Assembly (NCBI GenBank): GCA_965649825.1
Contig: OZ287698.1
Span: forward strand, 868,001-932,000
DNA: 64,000 nt
Origin: Penicillus capitatus
Lineage: Eukaryota > Chlorophyta
Direction: 5' to 3'
A model generated the notes under the pieces. It did not search any database, was not told the DNA's origin, and worked only from the letters and a program-made list of their open reading frames with translations. Both the position numbers and the translations under genes were made by a program. Below are positions 12,075 to 23,680 of this stretch, in pieces (the first letter of the stretch is position 1; each line of letters starts with the position of its first letter).

Positions 12075-12315
12075 GACTGCCAGCAGGGTAGGTTACCTCT
12101 GGGTCTGTCCTTTTTCGTAAAGTGCCTTCCTTGTACGCATGAGATGGTTCGCAATATCCAAACACCTTCTCGGAAAACAGATAGAAACCTGATGCTGCAC
12201 CTTCTCACTTCTTCGCATTCGTCGCTTCTGACGTATTCGCGACAAGCCACAAGGTTTTCCGCCGGCCCCTTTGGTTGACGCGCATTCGAACTCGGGAACT
12301 TAACGTAAGCTACAG
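12075..12315 (-). pseudogene. PAN module remnant, PAN-C left copy
   Basis: The minus strand carries part of a PAN module: AYVKFP, then GPAENL, then a CREYVRSDECEE ending that parallels CDTCVGRDEREE of PAN-B. The second Cys of the C-x2-C pair is Tyr here but Cys in the right arm. Upstream the sequence runs directly into the 23-bp repeat bordering element E, and no signal peptide or last PAN exon was found. I read it as a gene fragment cut by the insertion. Confidence 0.45.
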
Positions 12316-12338
12316 AATCTCATCGCAAAGACAGTCCA

Positions 12339-12948
12339 CGATTCTGAGGAAACGTGATGTGACGATAGTATAAGGGGTTGTATCTTTTTGTCTGTTGAGT
12401 CTTCTCACATTCTTGGCTGCGCGACATAGCTGTCGCCGCTGAGTCACGGACAAGTCATGATGACTAGGAGTGAGTTCCTGCGAAGTTCTTTGGCAGCTTC
12501 TAGCGTTTCAGATTGAACTTCCTACTCTCATTGCGAACTCACTCTTGAAGTTCATCTGTTTTTCCTGTCGTCACATCCGGGACTGAGTATTTAAGCGAGG
12601 CTCAGACGCATAAAAATCATCTCTCGTGTTACATCTGAGTTTCCATTGTCATCTGTGAATCACACACAATCGGTTTCTGTCTTACAAAACATTCACCGTC
12701 TATCATCAGTTGTAACAAGTCGCTCTTTGCTGCAAAAGCTGTTGGTGTGGCCTTCGAGCTTTCGCCCGTCCTCATCTAACTCCGAGACTTCCGCTGCGCT
12801 TGTGAGATGAGTCAACCCGGAGACGATTCAGGCGCTCACTCCCCACGACAACGCCTTCGCCGTCGCGCCAGCGAGGGGGAGATACGGGTCCACGCCGAGG
12901 ATATCCTCGGAAATGTGGAGCGTGAGGCGGCTTAAGGGAGTTCTTCAC
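12339..12948 (+). mobile_element. Element E, copy 1 (610 bp, 23-bp flanking duplication)
   Basis: The segment is bordered by an identical 23-bp direct repeat at 12316-12338 and 12949-12971. A copy of the same length and flanks sits inverted at 30026-30635, and a diverged copy at 50893-51764. Shared features are an inverted pair GAGTGAGTTC / GAACTCACTC about 60 bp apart, TATTTAAG and CATAAA motifs, a conserved leader, and an ORF starting MSQPGDDSG. No reverse transcriptase, transposase or long terminal repeat is visible. The family is unknown; it could be a fragment of a longer retroelement. The 23-bp duplication is longer than most DNA-transposon duplications. Confidence 0.6.
12807..12935 (+). 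pseudogene. E-element ORF, copy 1 (truncated)
   Basis: A 42-aa ORF starts MSQPGDDSGAHSPRQRLRRR and ends at TAA 12933-12935. The right-arm copy has GAA at that codon and reads 13 residues further. In the third copy the frame stays open much longer. Substitutions among copies are mostly at tolerant positions (H/Y, A/E, E/K, R/H), suggesting the peptide was once constrained. Its function is unknown; a gag-like or leader role is only a guess. Confidence 0.4.
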
Positions 12949-13534
12949 AATCTCATCGCAAAGACAGTCCATAAAACCGCACAGTCGCTTTTAATCCAAA
13001 GGGCACAGACAGCCCTCCTCTCCGCGTTCGTCGCAACGTGTCTCCCGACTTCCTATGTGTCAAAACGTGATCACGACTTCAAAACAATCTCGGTGACAGA
13101 TACATTCGAGAGTCTAGAAACCGCTAACGACGCCAGGAGCAAACGCGTCCACGCGACTCCGAAGACACCATCCAAGCGGCGAAGAGCTTCGATTGGCAAA
13201 ATCGTAGATCAAAGGGCCCTTGACGACTGACGTCGCGCCGACGGAGGCGAGATTTGACGTCGAGCAGCATCGGCCGATGAACGCCATCGGCGACAATCGA
13301 TCTCATCGAGCCACGTCCCAATCGCCTGCGCCATTATCCACGAACGACGGCGAAGTTTAATCGATATCGACAGAGGCCGATCGATCGGGCTCACGCAGAA
13401 GAAGCTGCCAGGGAGCTCTCAGCGAAACGAGGTCTGAAAGAGATAAGCATTCCACGCGGTTTCGTCTCTCAATCTCGCCGACTGATCTTGCATTCCCGTT
13501 CGAATCTGAACACCTTCAATGCAGCCGGGTCTGA

Positions 13535-13786
13535 TCAATTAAGATCGTGTCGAATGTCGATCGGTTGACGACCATCGATTTGCATTGTCAAAAGGAGCCG
13601 ACTCTCCAAGAGAGATCCGTGCCCTGCACGCGTTATAAAGATTAATTCACGAGTAGTCGGATCGAATTCGACAGCAGCAAACAAGGATTCGGTGTAGTTT
13701 GATTTCGACGCATCGATGAACCTGTTTAGCGGATCACGCATCGGACACCGCGGCGACGAGCAACGGGAAAAGCTGACTCGAATCAT
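13535..13786 (-). CDS. Unassigned 83-aa ORF, intact only in left arm
   Basis: It starts with ATG at 13786 and contains EFDPTTRELIFITRAGHGSL and LLLTMQIDG. The right-arm counterpart keeps the C-terminal half (29300-29440) but is split by the LTR element. It lies opposite a short plus-strand ORF (about 13360-13567). A LTMQIDGxP pattern faintly recalls the start of a retropepsin, but there is no D(T/S)G motif, so no function is assigned. Confidence 0.3.
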   Translation of the reverse strand: MIRVSFSRCSSPRCPMRDPLNRFIDASKSNYTESLFAAVEFDPTTRELIFITRAGHGSLLESRLLLTMQIDGRQPIDIRHDLN

Positions 13787-13974
13787 CGACAGTATCTGAC
13801 ACTATTCGGGCAGCGATCGCCACGACAGGTGTTAATCGAGACGACATCACCGACAGCTAGTCCTCTGACAGGCCGCGGATGACGACGATCGATGGCTGTT
13901 GCCGTACAATCGGACACAATCGAGGCTCAAAGAGCAGGAACATTGCGATGTCTATGGCTCCCCAAACAAGCTTA

Positions 13975-14270
13975 CCGATCCCGATCCGACTCAACACCGA
14001 TCCCGATCCGACTCAACACCGATCCCGATCCGATCCGACTCAACACCGATCCCGATCCGACTCAACACCGATCCCGATCCGACTCGACACCGATCCCGAT
14101 CCGACTCGACACCGATCCCGATCCGACTCGACACCGATCCCGATCCGACTCGACACCGATCCCGATCCGACTCGACACCGATCCCGATCCGACTCGACAC
14201 CGATCCCGATCCGACTCGACACCGATCCCGATCCGACTCGACACCGATCCCGATCCCGATCCCGATCCGA
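13975..14270. repeat. CCGATC-based minisatellite, left arm
   Basis: Tandem 22-bp units of ACCGATCCCGATCCGACTCGAC (about eight copies, earlier units with CAAC) end in short CCCGAT hexamers. The right arm has the same motif but a different organisation (mainly hexamers). Overlapping Arg/Ser/Asp/Pro-rich ORFs here are artefacts of the repeat. Confidence 0.9.
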
Positions 14271-14655
14271 TTTTGTTTGCATCTCAATTAACGCTGATCG
14301 ATCTCTACTTCGAAGTTGCCCACGTCTTCGAAAAGATCGCCAAGGAACATGCACAGCTGTGCTGTCGGAAATGGGATCCTCGGTATGTCCTTCCCTCGAC
14401 GCCTTTCAATTGGCGAGGTACTGCACACAACACTGAAGCCCTTTCCCATCGAACGCACCAACAATTGTGGCGCCAGAGACGCAAGACAGTTGTTATGTTC
14501 TTCAAACGTTGCGTGCCTGATTGTTTCATCAGCAACATCGACGGTCTCTTTTGTTAGATGCCACTGTTGCTTTATCTCGCATGAGCAAACGTTCCAGCAA
14601 CCGAACGCCATAGGATGCACACAAGTTTTGGAACAAGATCGGTACCTTTGCAGCG

Positions 14656-15661
14656 ACGCATCAACACGAAACGTCACGCTCACTGACAACGAAGTCCGCG
14701 ACTAAAAACACTTGGCCAAACGCTCCCAGACGTAGAGCTCTCACATGCATGCGAGCCGGCGCTGCGCGTCCTTTCTAGAGCTCCCGCCCGTCCGAAAATT
14801 CGAAAGACGCCTGACAACGGGGGTGCGAAGGAACGGATTTCGAGTCGCGCCGACTCTTTTGGCAGCTGCTGATTAACAATGGTTGTTCTTAAATCCTGGA
14901 TCTGTCCGCTGTACACAGCAGACGTACCGATTCATCTCACAAACGCTCAGCGTCAACGGAAAGACACTCGGCTTCGGTTGTAACGATCGGAGCGGGAAAA
15001 CGGTCAGGTCGTGCTGTGATGCCGATGCCGTCGTATCAGGTCAGCACAAACAGAGAATGTCCCTTCGAGCACTTGAACGGCAGTTAGAAGTGTGTGCAGC
15101 GCTCTGACAGCGGAAGGCCCAGACGCATGTGGCTGCGAACGAACGAACGACGTAGGTTTCCTCTGCCTCGATGACGATGATGGGACTGGAAGGGTTCGAG
15201 AAGATGGGTGATGGGACTGCGAATGTTCCACGGGTGCGGGATTCTACGACCTTGCTGACGATGGTGGCTGCGAACGAACGAGAGGACGACGATGGAACTG
15301 CGAATGTTCCACAGGCGTAGGATTCTACAACATCCTGGTCGGAATGAATCATCGCAGATCATTATCTCGGTATAAATGCTGACAGCTCAGATCTCTGAGG
15401 ACATTCTGCTGCGATCCGTTTGCAACGATTTCCTCGACGAGTGCTGACCTTTTTCAAACGCTTTGCGTCAGTCTTGTCGGCGCGCTATTTTGCGCAAAGG
15501 CCGTCTGTCACGATCTTTTGAACGCGTAGACGTTCAGAGAACACCCATTACGCAAGGTGACGGCGTGCTGCGTTCGTTCGTTCCACAGCACAGCGCCGTT
15601 TCTTCGTCGTCGAACTCAAGAACTCGTTTTAAACTGTTTTGCTGCAGTGCTGTGGCCCAGG
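14656..15661. other. Spacer start; no supported gene, imperfect tandem duplication at 15120-15330
   Basis: Between the inner arm edge and PAN-S1 there is no recognised CDS. At about 15130-15230 and 15250-15320, two related ~100-bp blocks share GGACTGCGAATGTTCCAC-type sequence and GGCTGCGAACGAACGA. They produce overlapping minus-strand ORFs that look repetitive rather than coding. Confidence 0.45.
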
Positions 15662-16545
15662 ATGCAAACCGTGCTCGTGGCGACGCTGCTGGTCCTCCTT
15701 ACGGTTGAATCCCTTTTGCTCGCGAGTGTCTAGAAAACGTTCTTCTCGCAGGGAGTCCAGTCCAGATTTACGGATTCGCTCTTGAACTTCGTGGAGGAAA
15801 CCAACGCACCAGGTTTTTACAGTACTCGACTTTTTGGTGGGCTCATCGTTTTTTCTAGAGTGTGGTGTGATCTACAAGGGAACCAACTGGGCTGGTAACA
15901 CCGCTTTACTCGAGACGAAACTGATCGCTTGACGCAGGAAACGATATCGAGGAAATCAAAGGAGTCAAAAGCGCAGAAGAATGCTGCCTGAAGTGCAAGG
16001 AGTATGGATACAGTAAAACCGAATCCGCCAAAGGTCCTTTCCCTAACAATGCTTTGCGCACTAGTGTGTCGGGCTTACGTCTACAATAGCTATTACAAGA
16101 AATGCTATCCCAAGTATGCGGCATCGACTCCAAGTACCTGTAAGGAATGCTATGGCAGCAACGAATTCGAACTTGTGCGTTCATCGCTCTTTATTTCATT
16201 TGCACTAATGAGTTGTTGGTTAGACAACAAAGTCATCCTGCGAACCTGTCTATGACAAAACCAGATGGGGAAACGACATTAGATCAATCTACTATGTTAC
16301 TCAACCGACTGTGTGCTGCAAGATCTGTTATTCCTACCCAGGTTAGACTCAGGGTGTTGATTACATGCATTATCACACCTGTTTTCTCTGCAGACTGCGT
16401 TGCATGGACCTGGCATCGTGATCAGGACAGATGTTATCTGAAAGGCAAACAAGGAGAGTATAAACCGTGCAATGCCTGTATCAGCGGTGACAAGACATTT
16501 GTCCCAGTGCCCGGCATATCGAAGTCTCCATCCTTCACACAGTAA
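15662..16545 (+). CDS. Secreted PAN/Apple-domain protein, PAN-S1 (spacer)
   Basis: It starts at ATG 15662 with signal peptide MQTVLVATLLVLLTVESLLLA. Module 1 follows as GVIYKGTNWA, an intron, then GNDIEEIKGVKSAEECCLKC. An intron with donor GTAAAA near 16012 separates this from CRAYVYNSYYKK, CYPKYAA and CKECYGSNEFEL. Module 2 is RWGNDIRSIYYV and CCKICYSYPG, then CVAWTWHRDQDRCYLKGK and CNACISGDK, ending at TAA 16543-16545. Exon phases and cysteine order match PAN-A and PAN-B, but the sequence is much more diverged, so it split before the arm duplication. Predicted extracellular; ligand unknown. Confidence 0.65.
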
Positions 16546-17416
16546 TGTTCTTCGTTCCTATTCTCAGGAGCTGCATGCATCTCTGTTTTCAGATAAGCAA
16601 ATGTTGGTCAGAGATGCAGCCTGGCTGTCGCAGACGAGGAAGTCGCCCCTTTTTGAAAAGCAGTTTGCATGAGTCTTTCTCCATGCGCAAAACATTTCCT
16701 CTACTGCATTTTTTTCTTTTGTCGAAGAACGAGAAGGCGCAGGTCGCCTTCTGAATTCCAGTCTTTATTGTGTAGCCGCATCTTTCCGATGCACGAACCC
16801 CTCTCGAAGTTTGCAGTCTGTTGATGTGTCCGTTGCATGTTGCCTCTTGAAGAACGCAAAGGCGCAGGTCGCCTTCTGAAATCCAGTCCTTTTTTGTGTG
16901 ACTGCATGGTCTCGAAGCGAACGCGCTACGCCGACAGCAGAGAGCCCCCCTCCTCCGCTATATGTACAAACGACGTCCATCTCCTGGCACTTCGCCACCG
17001 ATCTCTAAGAGCAGTTTCATCCAAACACCTTCCGTTAATCGACCTGAGTGTGGCCTTGTCACTGCGTCTTCGGCACTTGCTTCGCCGAGCCAGATCGAAT
17101 CGCCGTTTCGTTTACTTGACGACGGCAGACGTATGGCAAATCCTCATTGAACGCTTCAGTCATCTCACACTCGTGGCACTGCCTGCAAACAACACATGCG
17201 ACAAGTCGAACGCGTCGAAGAACTGCGGACACTTAGAGATCTCCCATCGAGTCTTTCGCCTTCGTGAAGAGGCACAGGCGGTTCGAGTGTAATAGGCCTC
17301 TCGCTCTCTTGTCCCCAGATAGAGATGTCATCGCCGTTCGTCGCGATGAAAACGTCTTGTCGCAGCTGACTCATCTGGCCACAACTTCTGCGGATAAAAA
17401 ACAACGGCGTTCTACA
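16546..17416. other. Intergenic with a ~50-bp direct repeat
   Basis: Two copies of a block at about 16724-16771 and 16849-16899 share GAAGAACG, AAGGCGCAGGTCGCCTT (itself a short hairpin) and TCCAGTC. ORFs of up to 151 aa occur (16837-17292, plus strand), without domains. The 3' part probably holds the promoter of the Rab fragment. Confidence 0.4.
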
Positions 17417-17599
17417 ATGTCGCGCGTTCGACAAGACTACGACCAGCTTATCAAACTCCTGCTTATCGGCGACAGCGGTGCGTTTCTGCCGCGTGCTTTG
17501 AGTCTCCTGGAGCACTTGGCCTTCAGGCGTGGGCAAGAGCTGTTTGCTATTGCGATTCTCAGATGGCACTTTCACGGACAGCTTCATCACAACCATAGG
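17417..17599 (+). pseudogene. Rab GTPase fragment (first two exons only)
   Basis: Exon 1 (17417-17477) encodes MSRVRQDYDQLIKLLLIGDS and exon 2 (17527-17599) continues [16 protein letters not shown] and DSFITTIG, joined in frame across a 49-bp intron. The GDSGVGKS P-loop and TTIG switch-I region are those of Rab8/Rab1-type small GTPases. A splice donor follows at 17600. However, no IDFK, WDTAGQE, NKxD or C-terminal Cys exons were found before the next gene at 18585, so only about a quarter of a Rab is present. It is either a truncated remnant or a gene with an undetected long intron; I favour a remnant. Confidence 0.65.
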
Positions 17600-18584
17600 G
17601 TCAAGCATAACTTTTCGACGATTCTTTGATGATTCGGGAAGGAATCGACCGAAATGACTTAAACACGATATGTTTATGTAAAATAATTACTGAGTACTGG
17701 CCTGCTTCATCATACATGTCTGCCTTCGGTCATCCCTACTGTGAGAGTCCAGGTAAGTGTTGACACGTCTATGTCAGTACAATTCTTGTTTCTTTAGGGA
17801 AGTGAAACTGTCTATTAGATTTCTGAGGCACGGCTCAAAGTATCGGCTTAGTGGTCGGTTATCCAAGCAAAATGCAATGCAGACACCGTTCAGTTTCGAA
17901 CAAGTTAGGTCGATTATCACACTCGCCTGCGGAAAGAACAACAACACCTCTCTCTTACCACTTGTAGATATCGACGCAGGCAATGTCACTCTTGCTTCTC
18001 TCCAACAGACGCAAAAAATGCCTTCTCTTCTGCAACCCCACATCATTTCGCAGAAGCACCGTTGTCACTGATGAAGTGACTTTCGTATTCATCTTTCCTT
18101 TTAAAGTTGAAGGTTCCTTTTCTAGCTATCCTTAGGAGGACTAGGAGAGGACGATAAGCTTTTTATTGATTGTGTGCTTAGGTTGTGTCTGTGGCTTTAA
18201 GAAAGGCGAACAACCGACTTAAAAGAATTATTCCCTGGTAACTAAGACTATGTTCTAGCAAGACAGACACTTCCGATGATTGACCACTTGACCATTCATC
18301 TTGTTGTGCATCGTGCAAAGCACAGCCCACAATCGACATTCTTCTGCACAAAATATCTAAACCATGCATCAGAGTGAGATTCTCACATCAAACAGAAGGC
18401 CTTCATTTCCCAATCGGCATCGGTGATCGCATGGCCTGCCTATATTTATCTCGATATCTCGCATTGTTTGGAGCTCCAGTCTTTTCCTGCCAAACGACAT
18501 CGTCACGTTCTTTCGTTGTATTTGAACGTGCTCCACCGACATTTCCTTTTACAAAACGCTCCTTCCAGCACCGCCCTCAGCAAG
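17600..18584. other. Intergenic between Rab fragment and beta-helix gene
   Basis: Read for missing Rab exons on both strands and none was seen. The ORFs of 90-119 aa here lack domains. Confidence 0.4.
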
Positions 18585-21500
18585 ATGTGGTCGTCGGCGT
18601 GCCTGGTGCACTTCGCCATGATTATGGCCCTCTTCTCAACGATATGCGAAGCATCGCACGATGAAATCGGTACGCCGTTTACTCCTAGTATGAAACGGAC
18701 AGCGAGTGCTCGTTGCTGTCTACTACCGCAGTGAAACCGATGCGACACTTGCAGCAGCGTGACGAAGAAGTGGCCGTTACGTCGCAAAATATTCGCAGCT
18801 TCGACAAACGGGTTGCAGAGGCGCAACGGGGCGATGTCTTTGTTTTCGTCGAGGACGTCCATCTGCTCACCGTCATTGAAGTCGCCACTCCTGGCCTGAC
18901 CTTTCGTGGCGATCCTCGTACGCGACCGACTTTGACATGCGCCGATGAAGAAGGCGGTTTCCTCATCCAGTCCGTCTCCTCCTCTGTCTTGTCTTCGATG
19001 AGCAAACGAATGGATTTGGTGTATGTAGTGCGAGCAAGGTTGAAGTGAAGAACTTGATACTCCAGAACTGTACGAAGTCAGCGATACGTGTGTTTGATAA
19101 AGGGTCGATCTGCGAAGATCCCTTTGATCCCTCTTGCCAAAAAAGTTCTCCTCAGAGATTAGACATCATCCTAACGAAGGTAGATTTTATCAACAACGTG
19201 GGAACAGAGGCAGTCGGAACGGGCGGTGGTGGTGGATTTATGGCCAATGAGCTTGTTCATGCCAAGATCCTCAACTGTCGTTTTGAGCGAAACGTAGGAA
19301 TCCGTGGGGGCGCTATTTTCTTTAGCGGAAGTTCATTGTTTATTGAAAATTCAACGTTCATTGCAAATGTGGCGAAAAACACTGGGGGTGCTATCTACGC
19401 TATTCAAAGCGAAATGATCGAAGTAGAGGAGACATCTCCAAGGCCCAGATTGACCATCATGAATACGCGATTTGAAGAAAACAGTGTGCTGAATGGTGGT
19501 CGCGATCGATCTGAGTTGACTCTGGCGAATGGCATTGCACTAGAGAACAATCCTTACATAAGTTTTCCATTGCCTTCACCATCTGGCGGGGCTATTTATG
19601 TTGCCGATCACGAAGAAGTTCACATCGAGCAGTGTAAATTTGCTAGAAATCACGCTGTCCCAGCAGGAGGGGCTATTCATTTGAGTGACAACGTCCAGAT
19701 TATTGTTCTGGACTGTGACTTTGATGGCAACTACGTCGAACCTCCTGAGAACGCCAATGATCCGATGGACCTGCAATTGGGCGGTGGCATTTTTATAGCA
19801 CATTCAGAGACATCCTCATTGATCAGCATCGAAAAATGTCGTTTCAACAATAACTCAGCTGTCTATGGAGGTGCATTACATTATGTGGGTCCAATCGAGG
19901 AGGCGTTTGGAGTGAATGAATGTCAGTTTACTCACAACAAGGCAACAGTAGGAGGGGGTGCCATTGTTTTCCGCAATGTGGCTGTTCCCACGATCGAGTT
20001 TACTCTGTTCGAAAGCAACAGTGCTTTCGCCGGTGGTGCTATCTTTGTGACGAACGGGGGTGGGTTGCTTCTTCCCGAGGGTGTTGCTGACAGCAGAGCT
20101 ACACGTTTCATAAACAATGTGGCGTACGATGGGGGTGCTGTTTTTGGTGTCGGATCAAAAACGATAGCCATTCGTCGAATCTTTTACAAAGAAAACAAAG
20201 CAAAACGGAACGGCGGGGCCATCTGCTTAGTCGACTCAAAGGCAGGAAGTAATCTGCAACTGTCGGATGCACGCATGCACAACAACTCGGCCGAATCAGG
20301 GGGAGCTATGTACTTGGAAAGTATTTCCAGTGTCTACATCGTAGGAGGAGCGTCCGATAGGAACGCTATGATATTTACTGGATACGAGGACCCTCCACGA
20401 AACGAGTTCTTCGGGTAAGCAATCCTACACAAGTCATTCTCTGTTGGAGCTCTTCTTGACATTTCTAGGAATACAGCTGTCTCTGGAGGAGCCATCTACT
20501 ACAAAGCAACGAATGTGATCCAGAATAACTTCAGATTAAACGTAGGCATCTTCTCAGGCAACGCTGTTCATTCAAATCTCTCCTCCGTCTTCCCTGAGCC
20601 ATTAAACCATCCAGCTGCAGTCCATCTATCCACTCGTGATTGGCTCGAAGCTGTAGAAAGAGATGATATGGCGATCGCTTCGGAATCCGGTGTTCTTGAT
20701 CCTATGGATGCATATCCATGTCATCCAGGTGGAGGCGGTGCCATGTGCATGGTCCTTAGTGGCATATCAGACAGAGCGCCTGCATCGATCAAGATCTCCG
20801 AGAGCAGTTTCACACGAAATTCTGCGGTTGTCGGCGGTGCAATGATGATATCGACCAAAAAGAACATCAATTGGACATCCGACTGCCCACCCAGCAGAAG
20901 ACAGACAGCCACGTTTCTCATGAGCGATCCGTGCCGAAACCTAAATCTTCGTGCACTGACCTTTGAGAAAAACAAGGCTCAAGCAGCTGGAGGTGCCCTG
21001 ATGGTCTCCAATCTCAAGCACGTCTATTACTCTAACGTTGCCGAGAACGACAGAGATTACAACTATCAAACTCTGGACGCGGTCAAAGAGAGAGACGATT
21101 TCATCGAGAACCACGTTGGAAAAGACGGCTACGGGAAAGACATTGCCGGAACTGTTGCCCGTCTGAACATCCATCGGCCAAAAGCAGACGTCGCTACTGG
21201 CGTCTTGATTGCCAATCAATCTGGTGGACGAGCACATCCTCTGCCACCTATTGAAATCCAAGTGCTAGATGGACTGGATCAGGTTATTTCTGACGGAATC
21301 GTGGATTCTGTACTGAGTGTCCATGTGACTGCTGTATCTCCAGACAACAATGGATCCATTGCTGCTGGCCAAGTTGTATCGACAGCATCCAAAGGCGCGG
21401 CCATCTTCAATGCTCTGACTCTCAATGCTTTCCCCGGACAATACGAGATTGTCTTCTCTGTCCGTGGCAGCAACGTCAAGGCAGTCGGTGCTAATGTCAT

Positions 21501-23680
21501 ACTAAGAGAGTGTCGTCTCGGAGAACGCTATGACAGTGACGGTTTTTTCTGCGAGGCATGTCCCTTTGAATCGTTTGCCTTCCATATGAATGCCACGCAT
21601 TGTGCGGAGTGTCCTGACAAGGCCAGATGTTCTGGAAGTGCATCAATGATCCCTGCTTCTGGTTACTGGCATTCCAGTCCTTTTTCCGTGATCATGCACG
21701 AATGCCTTCATGATGATGCTTGCGCTTACAAGAATCGACAAACGGATTTGGAAACCATACGAGGAGCTCAGATTCAAGAGTTCCTGGACCGGTTCGACCA
21801 ACAAGACACACCTGTCTTCACCAATCAAGAATACCCTCAATGCTCCACTGGTTATGACGGCCCGCTCTGTGGATCATGTGCACCTGGTTATGGGCAAGCG
21901 GATGGCAAGACGTGCGTCAGATGCAACAGTGACAGTGTCACTATTGCTGTGATCTCTTTGTTGGCTCTGTGGCAGTTGTTATTACTGGCCTTGATGATCC
22001 GAAGTGCTTTGGCATCCATTCGTGACATGAATCAAATGATGATCTACCTGCAGAATCAGGCTGCCGCGACGGATACACCTGCACACGCACGTGCACCACA
22101 AAAGCCATTTTCTGCCGTTACGATGTCGTCTCGAAGCAAATCGACAGCAGAGAAGGCAATCAGTCAGCGTCGCCTCTCTCTTGACACGGATGGATCCGAG
22201 ATCGAAGACGAAGAGCAGCTAACACAATCTTTGCGAACAGTACCGGCTTCTGCATTCGTGTCCCCTATTCCCTGTCCTGCGCAATTGTCACCGAACGACG
22301 AGCATACAGCCGATTCCATCATCGCAGCACAACATACCCGAGAAACCATCAAGGTACCGACTCTTGTGCCCACTCTTTGCTGTAAATCGATGGTTTGAAG
22401 ATCCTTGTGAATTTTTTGCAAGTCACATCCATTGCCGTAGACATCAATCTGGAGTGGACAGATTCTATCAAGAATGTACTGATCGGAATGCGTATGTCTT
22501 TCTTTCTGTTTGATCACTACCCTCTTGACTGGTGTGTTCAGATTCGGTGGCGGGATTCTCAACTGGTGCGGCATTTACTCCAATGGCATGTCTGTTCGAT
22601 CCAGATTCCGACACCCGTTCCATCCATGCCCTCACGATTCGCATCTTACTCGTTATGTTCTATGCGTTCCTGTTCATGTTGTTTTTTCTTGTCCGATGGC
22701 TGATCGTGCGTCGGAATCCTAACACCATTCCTCTTTCTTGCCGACAGTTTCTCAAATCGCGGCTCAACATTTGTGTCCTAGTCGTCACCCTCCTCACCTA
22801 CCAGTCCGTCTCGAGAGACTTTATGGCAACTCTTAGCTGCATCCAGTTAGACTCCAAAGACATGTCTGAAGCTGAAGAATTCGATGACCCTTCCACCAAT
22901 GTCAGCTATTCATACTTCTCTACAGCAAACAGCCGTTACTGGACGGAGGACACGGACATCAAATGCGACAGTAGGAGCCTAACCCTTCTGGGTTCTATCG
23001 CCGGAATTCCTGGCATTTTGCTTTTTCTTTCCGGCATTCCCCTTACACTGCTCATTTTTCTTCTCTACAAGCGTCGAAGGAATCAGTTGATGGAGTTCAA
23101 TGTGTTGAATACCTATGGCTTCATCTACGAAAACTACGAAGAAAAGTTTGTTTACTGGGAAGTGTGCATTCTTTTCCGCAAGGCGTTGATCAGCGCTATC
23201 GTTGTGTTTGCCTATCGAATGGGTGCTAATCTACAGGGGGCCGTAGCGTTGGGGGTTCTGATTCTGGCGCTCGTTATTCATTTGATCGCCTCCCCTTTCA
23301 AATTCCTTTCTCTCAACATCCTTGAAGGCTGTTCGTTGATCGTTTCGATTTTCACTTTCTACACAGGCGTCCTCTTCAGTGATGCCAACACCGCTGACAG
23401 TGCAAAGGTCCTGTTGTCCGTGATTCTCATCGTTGTTCATGGTCTGTTCGTGATGGCTGCTCTGTTTACCATTTTTGTCTACGTGGACAAATCTATCGTG
23501 GCAAAACTGAAGCTCCTGGCCGTGACAGATATTTCCCCAACCCCAATTTCCAGAATGATCCAGCTGGCATGTGTCCTGCAACAACGCATGAAGGCCAATG
23601 CGACAGTCGCTGTGCACCAGACCTTTCCCACCTCATCTCCCCCGGAGACAGAAAGAGACGAGTCGCCCGAAACAGTATAG
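18585..23680 (+). CDS. Pmp-repeat parallel beta-helix protein with C-terminal multi-TM region
   Basis: Signal peptide MWSSACLVHFAMIMALFSTI starts at 18585. A long ectodomain has at least 15 GG(A/G)(I/L/M) repeats (for example GGAIYAIQ, GGAIHLSD, GGALHYVG) alternating with FxxN motifs, the signature of chlamydial-type polymorphic membrane repeats and right-handed beta-helices. A Cys-rich EGF/GCC-like segment follows (CEACPFESFAFH, then CSTGYDGPLCGSCAPGYG). Then come one TM helix, a polar loop, the ILVNFLQ motif after a short intron (22354-22398), and about eight more TM helices to TAG 23680. Introns near 18663, 18979, 20416-20469 and 22500-22549 join in frame. The architecture is known in protists and sometimes labelled TRP-like; adhesion or sensory channel roles are inference. 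The exon across 18665-18770 is uncertain. Confidence 0.75.

Larger units (their letters stand above)
7285..14655. repeat. Left arm of large inverted repeat
   Basis: Read backwards, this stretch matches 26597-35695 across PAN genes, element E and a minisatellite, with only scattered substitutions and small indels. Matching ORFs differ by a few residues per 100. The outer edge is set where left 7285 and right 35695 stop matching. The inner edge lies near 14655/26597, within sequence around GAACAAGATCG. Unlike the right arm, the left arm lacks the 1.78-kb LTR element. Edges are by-eye estimates good to a few tens of bases. Confidence 0.9.

Noticed and set aside
11106-12278. 390-aa plus-strand ORF in the left arm
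   Set aside because: It is antisense to PAN-B and its exons; the right-arm equivalent is shorter and interrupted, and the protein has no domain.
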